From contig CALWBL010000001.1 in assembly GCA_944376065.1 (NCBI GenBank), positions 372,001-436,000 of the forward strand: a DNA stretch of 64,000 nucleotides, written 5' to 3'. The translations under genes and the position numbers were made by a program. The DNA is from an uncultured Butyricicoccus sp. (GTDB lineage Bacteria; Bacillota; Clostridia; Oscillospirales; Butyricicoccaceae). Under the pieces are notes generated by a model, which was not told the origin of the DNA, searched no databases, and saw nothing but the letters and a program-made list of their open reading frames with translations. Positions 17,249-26,336 of this stretch are shown in pieces; within the stretch, counting starts at the first letter, position 1, and each line of letters begins with the position of its first letter.

Positions 17249-19057
17249 TTATTCCTCGTCAAGTTTAAGCACAGCAAGGAAAGCCTCGGTTGGAACTTGA
17301 ACAGTGCCAAGGGAACGCATTTTCTTTTTGCCTTCCTTTTGCTTTTCAAGCAACTTTTTCTTACGGGTAATATCGCCACCATAACACTTAGCAAGCACAT
17401 CTTTACGCATAGCTTTAACAGTTTCACGCGCAATAACCTTACCGCCGATCGCTGCCTGAATTGGCACTTCAAATAGCTGTCGTGGGATATTATCCTTGAG
17501 CTTTTCGCAAATACGTCTTGCTCTTGCATATGCCATATCTCTATGAGCGATAAATGAAAGTGCATCAACTTGGTCACCATTCAACAGCATATCTACTTTT
17601 ACAAGGTCACTCTTTCTATAATCTGATAATTCATAGTCAAGAGATGCATAACCTTTAGTTCTAGCTTTTAGAGCGTCAAAAAAGTCGTAGATAATTTCAT
17701 TTGTTGGCATTTCATAATGAAGTTCAACCAAAGTTGAATCAAGATAAACCATATCTTTAAATATTGAACGGCGTTCCTGACACATTGGCATAATATTACC
17801 CACAAACTCCTGCGGAGTTATTATAGATGCCTTTACAAATGGCTCTCTCGCCTCCTCAATCTGTGCAGGGTCTGGGTAATCATGTGGATTATCACAGTAA
17901 ACGGTTGTGCCATCAGTTTTCACAATTTCATAAATAACAGATGGCAATGTAGTTACTAAATCAAGGTCAAATTCACGTTCCAAACGCTCCTGAATAATTT
18001 CCATATGAAGCATACCAAGGAAGCCACAGCGGAAACCAAAACCAAGAGCCACTGAACTTTCTGGCTCAAAAGACAAAGCCGCATCATTGAGCTGTAGTTT
18101 TTCCAGAGCATCGCGCAAATCTGGATATTTAGAGCCATCTTCGGTATAAATACCACAATAAACCATAGGTTGTACAGGTCTATAACCTGGCAAAGCCTCA
18201 CTTGTTGGATTGTCAGCTTCGGTTACAGTATCACCTACACGGGTATCAGAAACTTTTTTAATTGACGCTGTAAAGTATCCAACTTCACCAGCATATAATC
18301 CTTCCTGTGGAGAAAGTCCAAGCGGGTGCAGATAACCACATTCAATAACCTGAAACTCGGCACCTGTTGCCATCATTTTAACCTTCATACCTGGTTTAAT
18401 ATGACCATCAATAAGACGCATATAAACAATAACACCCTTGTATGGGTCATACTGGCTGTCGAAAATCAATGCTCTAAGGGGTTTATTTTCATCACCGCTT
18501 GGAGCTGGCACATTTGCAACAATATCTTCCATTACATCATGGATATTGATTCCCATTTTTGCAGAGATTTCCGGTGCGTCCATAGCTGGTACACCAATAA
18601 TATCTTCTATTTCCTGCTTAACTCTTTGAGGGTCTGCGGCTGGCAAGTCGATTTTATTAACAACTGGCAAAACCTCAAGCCCTGCATCAATAGCAAGATA
18701 TGTGTTTCCAAGTGTCTGAGCCTCTATTCCCTGTGCTGCATCGACAACAAGTAATGCACCCTCACACGCTGCTAGTGAGCGAGAAACCTCATAATTAAAG
18801 TCAACATGCCCTGGTGTGTCGATAAGGTTTATATGGTAGGTTTCACCATCATCAGCCTTATATTCCATACGAACTGCACGAGCTTTAATAGTGATACCAC
18901 GTTCACGCTCTAAGTCCATGTTATCAAGTAGCTGTTCTTCCATCTCTCTTTGGGAAACCGCCTGACACTGCTCTAAAAGGCGGTCAGCTAAAGTAGATTT
19001 ACCATGGTCAATATGTGCGATTATTGAAAAATTACGAATTTTATCTTGTGACCTCAC
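17249..19057 (-). CDS. lepA: Elongation factor 4 (LepA)
   Basis: Translational GTPase related to EF-G that affects initiation or stalled and back-translocating ribosomes. 602 residues, the standard length. G1 motif [10 protein letters not shown]2 RGITI, G3 DTPGHVDF and G4 NKID are all visible, and the C-terminal domain ends in the basic [15 protein letters not shown] stretch typical of LepA. GTG start at 19057 with AAGGAG 7-8 bases upstream. First gene of lepA-hemW-ACT-DUF711. Confidence 0.97.
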   Translation of the reverse strand: MRSQDKIRNFSIIAHIDHGKSTLADRLLEQCQAVSQREMEEQLLDNMDLERERGITIKARAVRMEYKADDGETYHINLIDTPGHVDFNYEVSRSLAACEGALLVVDAAQGIEAQTLGNTYLAIDAGLEVLPVVNKIDLPAADPQRVKQEIEDIIGVPAMDAPEISAKMGINIHDVMEDIVANVPAPSGDENKPLRALIFDSQYDPYKGVIVYMRLIDGHIKPGMKVKMMATGAEFQVIECGYLHPLGLSPQEGLYAGEVGYFTASIKKVSDTRVGDTVTEADNPTSEALPGYRPVQPMVYCGIYTEDGSKYPDLRDALEKLQLNDAALSFEPESSVALGFGFRCGFLGMLHMEIIQERLEREFDLDLVTTLPSVIYEIVKTDGTTVYCDNPHDYPDPAQIEEAREPFVKASIITPQEFVGNIMPMCQERRSIFKDMVYLDSTLVELHYEMPTNEIIYDFFDALKARTKGYASLDYELSDYRKSDLVKVDMLLNGDQVDALSFIAHRDMAYARARRICEKLKDNIPRQLFEVPIQAAIGGKVIARETVKAMRKDVLAKCYGGDITRKKKLLEKQKEGKKKMRSLGTVQVPTEAFLAVLKLDEE

Positions 19058-19108
19058 ATCAAAACTCCTTTATAAAAAGAATTGTCAAATGTTTATTATT
19101 GTTTTATT

Positions 19109-19137
19109 ATCATAACATATTTTATCGTTTCACACAA
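19109..19137 (-). promoter_or_regulatory. Likely sigma-A promoter of the lepA operon
   Basis: Minus strand TTGTGT, 17 bases, TATGAT, about 50 bases upstream of the lepA GTG. The -35 is a moderate match. Confidence 0.45.
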
Positions 19138-19190
19138 TAAATGCACATACTAAAGCAAGGATAATTACTATGTTTTTTTTGTAGATATAT

Positions 19191-19224
19191 ACAAAAAAAG
19201 GTCTGAAGATATAACTTCAGACCT
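19191..19224 (-). terminator. Terminator of spo0A
   Basis: Ten-bp stem AGGTCTGAAG (19199-19208) with CTTCAGACCT (19215-19224), six-base loop, then a T-run on the minus strand. Confidence 0.9.
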
Positions 19225-19238
19225 AAAAATTTTATATT

Positions 19239-20009
19239 TTAACCAAATTTAAGCTCTAATCTAAGTCTATCAGCAATCATAGATATGAACTCACTGTTAG
19301 TTGGTTTACCCTTGATTCCCGAAACGGTATAACCAAAATAATTTTGCAGTGTTTCCAAATCCCCTCTATCCCAAGCCACTTCAATTGCATGTCGTATAGC
19401 GCGTTCAACTCTTGATGAAGTGGTTTTAAACTGCTTCGCTATCGCAGGATAAAGAATTTTTGTTATGGCTCCAACAGAGTTCATATCCTCGACCGCCATC
19501 ATAATAGCTTCTCTTAAATATTGATAACCCTTAATATGAGCTGGAACTCCAACTTGATGAATTACTTCTGTTACTTTAACTTCCAGAGCTACTGCTTGAC
19601 CTTGTACTGATATATGATTATTATTCATTTGATCTTTCATGCTTTTCCAGCTTAAAATACGTTTTGTAAGTGTCTGAACATCAAGTGGCTTGCACATAAA
19701 ATAACTCACACCTAGTTTTGTACATTCTGATGCAGCCTCAACACTTGAAAAGGCTGAAACGACAAATATACCACTATCTTTTTTGCTTTCATTAAGCGAC
19801 TGTATAACACTTAAACCGTCAATATCAGGCAGCATGAGGTCCATAAGCAGTAAATCATACTCGATATTTTCGACCATGCTAAGTGTTTCTCGACCGCTTG
19901 ATGCCATACCCACAATTTCAATCTTATCGTTTTTTGCAAAACTATCCTGCATAAAGTTGCAAAACTCTCGGTCGCTGTCGGCTAATAATACTTTGATTTT
20001 GTTCTCCAT
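19239..20009 (-). CDS. spo0A: Sporulation master regulator Spo0A
   Basis: Response regulator that, when phosphorylated, binds 0A boxes and commits the cell to sporulation. 256 residues. The receiver domain has acidic residues in LLADSD, the phosphorylated Asp in [13 protein letters not shown], and Lys in FMCKPLD; a linker (about residues 118-145) leads to the C-terminal DNA-binding domain with YLREAIMM, the recognition helix region [15 protein letters not shown] and the family end [16 protein letters not shown] at 20009 is chosen; a GTG at 20021 overlaps the GAAAGG ribosome binding site. Its neighbour upstream is spoIVB, as in most spore formers. A sigma-A promoter and a 0A box are upstream. 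Confidence 0.97.
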   Translation of the reverse strand: MENKIKVLLADSDREFCNFMQDSFAKNDKIEIVGMASSGRETLSMVENIEYDLLLMDLMLPDIDGLSVIQSLNESKKDSGIFVVSAFSSVEAASECTKLGVSYFMCKPLDVQTLTKRILSWKSMKDQMNNNHISVQGQAVALEVKVTEVIHQVGVPAHIKGYQYLREAIMMAVEDMNSVGAITKILYPAIAKQFKTTSSRVERAIRHAIEVAWDRGDLETLQNYFGYTVSGIKGKPTNSEFISMIADRLRLELKFG

Positions 20010-20069
20010 GATGTCATTCACCTTTCCCTATATGATGTCTTTATTTTGTAATCTCACTTCAATATCCAT

Positions 20070-20098
20070 AATTTACCATAACGGCGACAAAATAACAA
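20070..20098 (-). promoter_or_regulatory. Promoter of spo0A
   Basis: Minus strand TTGTTA, 17 bases, TAAATT with TG one base before the -10. It is about 60 bases before the start codon. A degenerate 0A-like TGTCGCC lies in its spacer (20083-20089). Confidence 0.5.
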
Positions 20099-20138
20099 GT
20101 AGCTCAAGATAATTTTCTATATTTTTCTATTTTGCTTT

Positions 20139-20145
20139 TTCGACA
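20139..20145 (-). promoter_or_regulatory. Spo0A binding box upstream of spo0A
   Basis: Perfect TGTCGAA on the minus strand, about 40 bases upstream of the -35. Autoregulation by Spo0A~P is well known in Bacillus, so the site is expected here. Confidence 0.55.
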
Positions 20146-20182
20146 TTTTACGCATAATAGCATATATACTTCATATGTATGT

Positions 20183-20209
20183 CCTGCACCTTTATAATAA
20201 AAGTGCAGG
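20183..20209 (-). terminator. Hairpin after spoIVB
   Basis: CCTGCAC and GTGCAGG with further pairing inward (TTTA/TAAA and one G-U pair) give an 11-12 bp stem just past the spoIVB stop. There is no T-run, so it may be a weak terminator or a 3'-end stabiliser. Confidence 0.45.
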
Positions 20210-20222
20210 CGAAATATTCAAT

Positions 20223-21239
20223 TTATCCCATTTCTTCCAACATCTTTTGTATTTGAACTGCATATCCTCTAGTTGGGTCACTAACTAAAACATGAGTTAC
20301 CGCACCAACTAATTTTCCGTTTTGAATAACTGGACTGCCACTCATACCTTGAACAATACCACCCGTTTGGTTTATAAGCGCTTGGTCCGTTATACGAATG
20401 GTCATACTTCTGTCATATTCACCACCTGCACCATATATCTTTTCGATTTGACAAGTATATTGCTTAACATCTTCTCCAGCCACATTGGATAAAATTATAG
20501 CCTCACCTGTTTTAATTTCATCAGCAGCAGCAACTTCAATAGGCTCTAAATTTTTATAATAGGAATCATCTGTGAATTTACCAAAAATACCAGTCACTGT
20601 ATTTTTTTGCACAGTTCCTATATCATATTGAGTATTAAAGTCACCCTGCAAACAACCAGGTGTACCCGCAATACCCTTTACCACATGGCTAACTGATGCC
20701 TCCATAAGACTGCCTTGTTTCAAAGGAATTAGAATACCATTTTCCGAACTGCATATACCATGACCAAGCGAACCATACTCACCTGTTTCTGGATCAACAT
20801 AGGTTATCGTGCCTATACCATTTATGCTGTCACGAACACGTATTCCCAAACGATATACACCACTTGTATCCTTTACAGGTGTGGCTGTAACCTCAATAGT
20901 CTTATTATCACGCATAAGCCCAATTTTTATGGCATTTGCGCCGGATAACGAAACTATTTTTTGAATACCAGAACCATCTTCAATTTGCTCACCGTTTACA
21001 GAGATTATCATATCACCAACTTTAATGCCCGCTTTTTCTGCCGGACTTTGTTCTCCGCTTTCGGTTATAACAGGTGTAATACTTTCAACAAGCAAACCTT
21101 GTGATGTCATTTTAATTCCCACAGCTCTACCAACTGGTATAAGCTCGGTTGGATTTACTGCTGCTGCACCAGCCGAAAACGAAAAAGCAAATACAAGCGA
21201 CATTATCCATGCAGTGAGTTTTACATGAAATTTCTTCAA
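20223..21239 (-). CDS. spoIVB: SpoIVB signalling serine peptidase
   Basis: Forespore-secreted protease (family S55) that triggers pro-sigma-K processing in the mother cell. 338 residues. An N-terminal signal/anchor (MKKFHVKLTAWIMSLVFAF, about residues 1-28), a PDZ domain (about 60-125; AEKAGIKVGDMIISVNG), then the S55 domain with the His in GSLGHGI and the Ser in GMSGSPVIQNG near the C-terminus. Start: TTG at 21239, with AGGAGG 8 bases upstream; upstream GTG codons overlap that site. Adjacent to spo0A, the standard order. Confidence 0.95.
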   Translation of the reverse strand: MKKFHVKLTAWIMSLVFAFSFSAGAAAVNPTELIPVGRAVGIKMTSQGLLVESITPVITESGEQSPAEKAGIKVGDMIISVNGEQIEDGSGIQKIVSLSGANAIKIGLMRDNKTIEVTATPVKDTSGVYRLGIRVRDSINGIGTITYVDPETGEYGSLGHGICSSENGILIPLKQGSLMEASVSHVVKGIAGTPGCLQGDFNTQYDIGTVQKNTVTGIFGKFTDDSYYKNLEPIEVAAADEIKTGEAIILSNVAGEDVKQYTCQIEKIYGAGGEYDRSMTIRITDQALINQTGGIVQGMSGSPVIQNGKLVGAVTHVLVSDPTRGYAVQIQKMLEEMG

Positions 21240-21374
21240 AACATCCACCTCCTGCACTTACTATGCCACAAATTTTATAAAAAAAAGCTGTGATTGTTTT
21301 CAAAATCCTTTAACTTTTGGCTATACACTGATTTTTATGCTCTACATTCCGTATTTTTCAACATGATGCAATAC

Positions 21375-21403
21375 TTGATTTTTGCTTTTTTTAAATGTAT
21401 AAT
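21375..21403 (+). promoter_or_regulatory. Sigma-A promoter of the SLOG-domain gene
   Basis: TTGATT, 17 bases, TATAAT, about 53 bases before the start codon. Confidence 0.65.
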
Positions 21404-21456
21404 ACATAAAAAGAGTTTTTACCATAAAATTGTAATGTTTAAAAGGGCGTTTTATT

Positions 21457-21801
21457 ATGAAAGTTGCTGTTGTTGGCTCGCGTACTGTTGATGAAAGATA
21501 TTATGAACTTCTTTGCAGTAAAATACCACAGGGAACGAGCGTTATTATATCCGGCGGTGCAAAAGGCGCAGATGCTCTTGCTAAAATATACGCCGAACAA
21601 AACGAGCTTGAGTATATAGAATTTAAACCAAATTATGAAAAATATGGTCGCACTGCAACTATTATCAGAAATAAACAAATCGTTTTGCTTGCTGACTATG
21701 TTTTAGTGCTTTGGGATGGACAATCCAGAGGCTCCAGTTTTGTAATGAAATATTGTGTAAAAACACATACACCACTAAAAGTATTGCCTTGCCACGACTG
21801 A
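21457..21801 (+). CDS. DUF2493-type SLOG-domain protein
   Basis: 114 residues with the Rossmann-like SLOG fold: MKVAVVGSRTVDERYY at the start, then IISGGAKGADALAKIYAE, the conserved GGAxGAD nucleotide-binding loop, and VLWDGQSRGSSFVMKY near the end. SLOG proteins bind nucleotide-derived ligands or sugars; similar small proteins occur in phages and bacterial chromosomes. No operon partner: it has its own promoter and shares a bidirectional terminator with the next gene on the other strand. Ligand unknown. Confidence 0.8.
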   Translation: MKVAVVGSRTVDERYYELLCSKIPQGTSVIISGGAKGADALAKIYAEQNELEYIEFKPNYEKYGRTATIIRNKQIVLLADYVLVLWDGQSRGSSFVMKYCVKTHTPLKVLPCHD

Positions 21802-21848
21802 TTTTTAATTTTGCTAATATTCTACAAAATTTGACATTTAAACCTATT

Positions 21849-21880
21849 AAAAAACACATCTTTTGTTGATGTGTTTTTTA
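21849..21880. terminator. Bidirectional terminator
   Basis: AAAAAACACATC pairs with GATGTGTTTTTT around a 7-base loop between the convergent SLOG gene and the small acidic gene. The stem touches the end of the latter. Confidence 0.85.
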
Positions 21881-22102
21881 TTGCTCCTCTAGTATTTCAC
21901 AAATTATCTCAATTAAATCTTCTAGCTTTTCGTGTTCATCTCCCCAGATTTCATATTCTTCGGTCATCATATCATCTGGCTCGATTTCATCTAATTTTTT
22001 TATTTGAATTTGCAACTTTTCAAGCAGATTTCTAAGCTCTGCAAAATCCATTTCATATAACTGAGCTTCACCAGGAATTTGGAAACACCGAATATCATCC
22101 AT
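21878..22102 (-). CDS. Small acidic protein of unknown function
   Basis: 74 residues, strongly acidic, with two predicted helical stretches (FAELRNLLEKLQIQIKKLDEI and HEKLEDLIEIICEILEE) that could form a coiled coil. No signal peptide, no metal motif, and I recognise no family. The gene is credible: GGAGG stands 9 bases before the ATG and a terminator follows directly. An adaptor or anti-factor role is possible but cannot be claimed. Confidence 0.6.
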   Translation of the reverse strand: MDDIRCFQIPGEAQLYEMDFAELRNLLEKLQIQIKKLDEIEPDDMMTEEYEIWGDEHEKLEDLIEIICEILEEQ

Positions 22103-22171
22103 AACAGCAAACCTCCATAAATAACTTTTATAAAGTTATGCTATCATGTTTTCACATATGTTTCAAGATAT

Positions 22172-22205
22172 AAAAAAAGCGTGTAGATACTAATCTACAC
22201 GCTTT
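22172..22205 (-). terminator. Terminator of the first tRNA-Pro
   Basis: Thirteen-bp stem (22176-22188 with 22193-22205), four-base loop, then a T-run on the minus strand, four bases after the tRNA CCA end. Confidence 0.9.
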
Positions 22206-22208
22206 AAG

Positions 22209-22284
22209 TGGTCGAGGTGACAGGACTTGAACCTGCGGCATCCTGCTCCCAAAACAGGCGCGCTACCAGCTGCGCTACACCTCG
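22209..22284 (-). tRNA. tRNA-Pro (anticodon TGG), copy 1
   Basis: Seventy-six bases on the minus strand fold as a full cloverleaf: acceptor CGAGGTG/CACCTCG, D arm GCGC/GCGC, anticodon stem CCTGT/GCAGG with loop TTTGGGA (anticodon TGG, proline), T arm with TTCAAGT loop, and a genome-encoded CCA. Own promoter at 22325-22353 and own terminator. Identical to the copy at 22449-22524. Confidence 0.96.
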
Positions 22285-22324
22285 TTAACAAACCGCCCGA
22301 ACCTTCGTCCCCGACAGCTTTTAC

Positions 22325-22353
22325 AGTATATCATTATATAATACATTTGTCAA
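22325..22353 (-). promoter_or_regulatory. Promoter of tRNA-Pro copy 1
   Basis: Minus strand TTGACA, 17 bases, TATACT, about 40 bases before the tRNA 5' end. Confidence 0.8.
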
Positions 22354-22410
22354 CACTAAATTTTAACTTTTTTGTTTTTTCAATAAATTTCGACAATATA
22401 GTTTGAAAAA

Positions 22411-22444
22411 ATAAAAACGTGCAGAAACTAATCTACACGTTTTT
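22411..22444 (-). terminator. Terminator of the second tRNA-Pro
   Basis: Stem of ACGTGTAGA with TCTGCACGT, followed by a T-run on the minus strand. One pair is U-G only in minus-strand RNA and a C/A clash on the other, confirming direction. Confidence 0.85.
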
Positions 22445-22448
22445 TTAA

Positions 22449-22524
22449 TGGTCGAGGTGACAGGACTTGAACCTGCGGCATCCTGCTCCCAAAACAGGCG
22501 CGCTACCAGCTGCGCTACACCTCG
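22449..22524 (-). tRNA. tRNA-Pro (anticodon TGG), copy 2
   Basis: Same 76-base cloverleaf with encoded CCA as copy 1, at 240 bases distance, again with its own consensus promoter and terminator. Confidence 0.96.
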
Positions 22525-22565
22525 TTAATAAAGCTGTCATACACACTGCCGTTGACAGCTTTTAA

Positions 22566-22594
22566 ATTATATCACCCTATTTTTAACTTGTCAA
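22566..22594 (-). promoter_or_regulatory. Promoter of tRNA-Pro copy 2
   Basis: Perfect consensus on the minus strand: TTGACA, 17 bases, TATAAT. Confidence 0.88.
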
Positions 22595-22621
22595 CACTAA
22601 ATTTTAATTTTTCCGAAAAAT

Positions 22622-23254
22622 TTATTTTATACGCCTGCCCATAAATTTTGTCTCTATAATCTCAGCACTTACTTGACCAGCTGTTGCATCTGCAAGAGCC
22701 TTATTTAGAGCATTTTCTGTGCCTTCTGGCACGGTACAAGTTAAGGTTACATCTACACCATAGTCGGTTTCTTCTACTGTGCAGTTTTGCTCTGGTAATA
22801 TCTGCTTAACTATTCCAAGAAGTGAATAAGGACAAGCTATAAGAACAACCGAAAACATACTCATCTGTTGAACGCCCGCTGCTGCTATTGCAACCTGTGC
22901 ACCTTTAGTATATGCTCTTACAAGTCCACCTGTTCCAAGCAATATACCACCAAAGTAACGGGTTACAACGCAGCACACATCAACCAAGTTTTCATGTCTC
23001 AGAACATCTAATATTGGCATACCAGCTGTGCCTTGAGGTTCACCATCGTCAGAGTAACGCATTATATTTCCGTCACGCAGAATATACGCCCAACAATTAT
23101 GTGTTGCGTCCCAATATGTTTCACGCATTTGTTTTATTTTTTCTGTTGCCTCATCGGGCGTTTCCACATGCCATAATCTGCCCGTAAATTTAGAACGCTT
23201 TTCTATAAAGTTGTCCTCACCATAAGGTGCAAACGGTATAAAATAATCTTTCAT
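22622..23254 (-). CDS. YigZ/IMPACT family protein
   Basis: 210 residues: an N-terminal UPF0029/IMPACT domain (SKFTGRLWHVETPDEA, THNCWAYILR, YSDDGEPQGTAGMPIL, then VTRYFGGILLGTGGLVRAY) and a C-terminal DUF1949 ferredoxin-like domain (about residues 135-205). Related proteins are linked to translation control or proline-peptidase-like folds, but the bacterial role is unsettled. GGGAGGG stands upstream of the ATG. It follows hflX by 28 bases. Confidence 0.92.
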   Translation of the reverse strand: MKDYFIPFAPYGEDNFIEKRSKFTGRLWHVETPDEATEKIKQMRETYWDATHNCWAYILRDGNIMRYSDDGEPQGTAGMPILDVLRHENLVDVCCVVTRYFGGILLGTGGLVRAYTKGAQVAIAAAGVQQMSMFSVVLIACPYSLLGIVKQILPEQNCTVEETDYGVDVTLTCTVPEGTENALNKALADATAGQVSAEIIETKFMGRRIK

Positions 23255-23282
23255 GTGCTTCCCTCCCGATGATTTAACTTTT

Positions 23283-24551
23283 TTATTCTGTCATTTCATA
23301 TTCTTTCATCTGACCGAACAGTTTATCGTCCATAATTGCCTCAACCACTGTACCTTCTCCAGAATATTGAACTGAAAGCACTTGAGCCTGTCTATGAATG
23401 ATATCTAATGCAAATCCATCTGAATATGGAATAAGCATTTTTATTTGATGCTTACCCTTGCCAAGCGCTCTTTCAATGGCAGAAAGCAGTTCTTTTTCGC
23501 CCATACCGGTTTTAGCAGAAATTGCAACACTGCCCTGTTCTAAATATGGTAAAATATCGCATTTATCAGCTTTGTTGTAAACTAAAACTTTTGGTATTTC
23601 TTTAGCACCAAGTTGCTCAATAACTTTATCCACAGTTTGTGCATGAATTTCCCAATCTGGGTCAGATATATCTATAACATGAAGAAGTAAATCTGCATAT
23701 TTGAGCTCTTCAAGTGTTGCTTTAAAAGCCGAAACCAAATGGTGTGGTAATTTTCTAATAAAACCTACTGTATCGCTTAATAGAATTTCTTGAGTATCTG
23801 AAATACGTTTTTTACGAGTTGTAGGGTCAAGAGTATCAAATAATCTATTATTTGCCTCAATACCTGCATCGGTTAGAAAATTAAGAAGCGTTGATTTTCC
23901 TGCATTTGTGTAGCCAACGATTGCTACAAGTGGCATTTCTGTTTTTTGACGCTGTCTACGCTGAACAGCACGAACGGCACGAACCTGCTCAAGGTCTGCT
24001 CTTAGCTTATCTATTCTGCGTCTGATGTGTCGTCTATCGCTTTCTAACTTACTTTCGCCAGGACCTCTTGTGCCAATACCACCACCAAGTCTGCTCATAG
24101 ACTTACCAAGACCAGAAAGTCTAGGTAAAATATATTGATACTGAGCAAGTTCTACTTGAAGTTTACCCTCACCTGTTCTTGCTCTTTGAGCAAATATATC
24201 GAGTATTAGAGCCGACCTATCGAGTACAGTAACGCCTGTAAGTTCTTCAAGATTGCTCATTTGAGATGGTGAAAGCTCATTATCAAAAATAATAAGACTT
24301 GCATCATTAACCTCAGCAAGCTGTTTTACCTCCTCTGCCTTACCTTCACCTATAAAAGTTCGTGCATCTGGCGCAGGACGGTTTTGCAGAGTTTGAGCCA
24401 CACATTCACCTCCTGCGGTTTCAAGCAGTGCTGCAAGCTCTGCCATTGTACGTTCATCTGAGTTTTCTTCTGGTTTAAATGAATAGCAGCTAAGACCAAC
24501 AAGTACAGCTTTTTCGATTTTTTTCTGTTCAGTTTGTTCTTGTAATTGCAT
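23283..24551 (-). CDS. hflX: GTPase HflX
   Basis: Ribosome-associated GTPase that splits stalled or hibernating 70S ribosomes. 422 residues. N-terminal HflX domain (about 1-190, with FDNELSPSQMSNLEE and the glycine-rich GGIGTRGPGESKLE), then the G domain: G1 VAIVGYTNAGKST, the G2 region DTLDPTTRK, G3 LSDTVGF, G4 VYNKAD, and a short C-terminal domain. A ribosome binding site precedes the ATG at 24551. Probably transcribed with the YigZ-family gene. Confidence 0.95.
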   Translation of the reverse strand: MQLQEQTEQKKIEKAVLVGLSCYSFKPEENSDERTMAELAALLETAGGECVAQTLQNRPAPDARTFIGEGKAEEVKQLAEVNDASLIIFDNELSPSQMSNLEELTGVTVLDRSALILDIFAQRARTGEGKLQVELAQYQYILPRLSGLGKSMSRLGGGIGTRGPGESKLESDRRHIRRRIDKLRADLEQVRAVRAVQRRQRQKTEMPLVAIVGYTNAGKSTLLNFLTDAGIEANNRLFDTLDPTTRKKRISDTQEILLSDTVGFIRKLPHHLVSAFKATLEELKYADLLLHVIDISDPDWEIHAQTVDKVIEQLGAKEIPKVLVYNKADKCDILPYLEQGSVAISAKTGMGEKELLSAIERALGKGKHQIKMLIPYSDGFALDIIHRQAQVLSVQYSGEGTVVEAIMDDKLFGQMKEYEMTE

Positions 24552-24614
24552 AATAACCCTCCTATTCTATATAGAAACGGTGCTGCAAAAAGTTATTTTT
24601 TTCTAAAAAATAAA

Positions 24615-24651
24615 TAGAAAAGCCATCGAAAGCGAACGCAATCGATGGCTT
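24615..24651 (-). terminator. Terminator of rpmE
   Basis: Nine-bp stem AGCCATCGA/TCGATGGCT around a 12-base loop, followed on the minus strand by a T-rich tract. Five bases after the rpmE stop. Confidence 0.75.
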
Positions 24652-24655
24652 AACA

Positions 24656-24859
24656 TTACTTGTCGAGATTAAAACGCTTCTTGAAACGATCAACACGTCC
24701 GCCGGTGTCTACCAGCTTCTGCTTACCGGTGAAGAACGGGTGACACTTCGAGCAAACGTCTACTACGATGTTCTCCTTAGTGGAGCCAGTCTCGATGATA
24801 TTGCCGCAAGCACAACGAATAGTTGTCTGCTTATAATCTGGGTGGATACCCTGCTTCAT
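24656..24859 (-). CDS. rpmE: 50S ribosomal protein L31
   Basis: 67 residues, the zinc-binding type: [20 protein letters not shown] with CxC and a downstream [13 protein letters not shown] give the four-Cys set, and the RVDRFKKRF end is typical. Own promoter and terminator make it monocistronic. The zinc-type form would be replaced by a Cys-free paralogue under zinc limitation in some bacteria; none is in this window. Confidence 0.96.
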   Translation of the reverse strand: MKQGIHPDYKQTTIRCACGNIIETGSTKENIVVDVCSKCHPFFTGKQKLVDTGGRVDRFKKRFNLDK

Positions 24860-24903
24860 GTTGTTTCACCTCTTTCCGGTTTAGGCATTACAGTCGTATG
24901 ATT

Positions 24904-24932
24904 ATAATAACACATGCTTGTACAAATTGCAA
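24904..24932 (-). promoter_or_regulatory. Promoter of rpmE
   Basis: Minus strand TTGCAA, 17 bases, TATTAT, about 45 bases before the start codon. Confidence 0.6.
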
Positions 24933-24963
24933 GCATTTTTTCGCTTTTATTCAAAAAATCTTT

Positions 24964-26307
24964 TTATCCGACTGCTATTTTTTCCATTGGTTTTTTAGAT
25001 AAACCGTGTGTTTGACTTTCTACAATAGCATAAAGCATAGTCATACAACCCACACGACCCAAAAACATTAAGAATATTAAAATAATATGAGATGCACTAC
25101 TTAAATTTGGTGTTATGCCAAGTGTAAGTCCAACCGTTGCAATAGCTGATGACGTTTCAAAAGCGGCTTGCATCATAGTTACACCATCAAAATGACATAT
25201 AGCCATTGCACCAAACAGGCAGAGCATAATATAACTCATAGCGATTGTGACAGCATTTTTTAAAACGGTTTTATCTATTCTTCGTCCAAAACACTCCAGC
25301 TCATCCTTTTTTCTTATAACTGCATGAATACATAAAAGCAGAACAACAAAAGTTGTAGTTTTCATACCACCCGCGGTAGACCCCGGAGAGCCACCGATAA
25401 GCATAAGCATTATCATTAGAAGTTGGCTATTAGGCTGAAGTTTGTCAAGACCTATTGAATTAAAACCAGCGGTACGAGTTGTTACCGATTGGAAAAGTGC
25501 TGCAAGCCCTTGCTCTGGTCTTGCAAGTCCTTCCTCCATCTGACCGTTTTGGAACACCAAAAGTACAATAGCTGGAACAACAATCAGGAAAGCCGTTGCA
25601 CACAAGACAATTTTACTTTGCAATGAAAAATGTTTTTTATCTCTTCTATGTAGCCAAAGATCTTCCCAAACATAGAAACCAAGACCACTAAAAACAATAA
25701 GAAACATAATTACAAAATTTATAATCCAATCAGACTCAAATGCAGTAAGAGAAGTAAATTTTCCGCTATAAGAACCCATAAGGTCAAAACCTGCATTACA
25801 AAATGAAGATATTGAATGGAAAACTCCATACCACACACCTTTTGTAAGGCCAAAGATAGGTATAAATCTAAGCGATAAGATTATAGCACCCACAAGCTCA
25901 ACAACAAGTGTCACTGTAAATACAAATCGAGTTAGCCTTACAATTCCACCCATTTGAGGTGCTGCTATTGATTCCTGCATTACAAATCGTGATTTCAGTC
26001 CAATTTTACGTCTTGAAATAGTAGCAATCATAGTTGCCATTGTTATAAATCCTAAGCCGCCAATCTGAACAAGGCATATTATTACTATATGGGCAAATGT
26101 GGACCAATATGTCGCAGTATCATAAATAACAAGACCTGTGACACATGTTGCTGAAGTGGCTGTGAATAATGCGTTCAAAAATGGAGTTACAATATTTTCT
26201 TGACTTGAAATAGGTAACATAAGTAAAAATGTACCAAATAAAATAATAGATAAATAACCAGTGACTATAATTTTTGTAGGTGTCATTCGTCCAATCAGCG
26301 AGCTCAC
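24964..26307 (-). CDS. ktrB: TrkH/KtrB-type potassium uptake channel subunit
   Basis: 447-residue membrane protein with the four-fold M1-P-M2 architecture of Trk/Ktr proteins. The four selectivity-filter loops can be seen: TCVTGL, SFCNAGFD, TRTAGFN and IATVGLT, each with the key glycine. The length and Gly pattern fit KtrB rather than the longer TrkH. GTG start at 26307 with GGAGAG 7 bases upstream. No KtrA/TrkA gating subunit is in the window, so its partner is elsewhere. It follows the AlgJ-like gene by 29 bases. Confidence 0.9.
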   Translation of the reverse strand: MSSLIGRMTPTKIIVTGYLSIILFGTFLLMLPISSQENIVTPFLNALFTATSATCVTGLVIYDTATYWSTFAHIVIICLVQIGGLGFITMATMIATISRRKIGLKSRFVMQESIAAPQMGGIVRLTRFVFTVTLVVELVGAIILSLRFIPIFGLTKGVWYGVFHSISSFCNAGFDLMGSYSGKFTSLTAFESDWIINFVIMFLIVFSGLGFYVWEDLWLHRRDKKHFSLQSKIVLCATAFLIVVPAIVLLVFQNGQMEEGLARPEQGLAALFQSVTTRTAGFNSIGLDKLQPNSQLLMIMLMLIGGSPGSTAGGMKTTTFVVLLLCIHAVIRKKDELECFGRRIDKTVLKNAVTIAMSYIMLCLFGAMAICHFDGVTMMQAAFETSSAIATVGLTLGITPNLSSASHIILIFLMFLGRVGCMTMLYAIVESQTHGLSKKPMEKIAVG

Positions 26308-26336
26308 ATTTCATCTCTCCTTGACTCTTATTTTTA

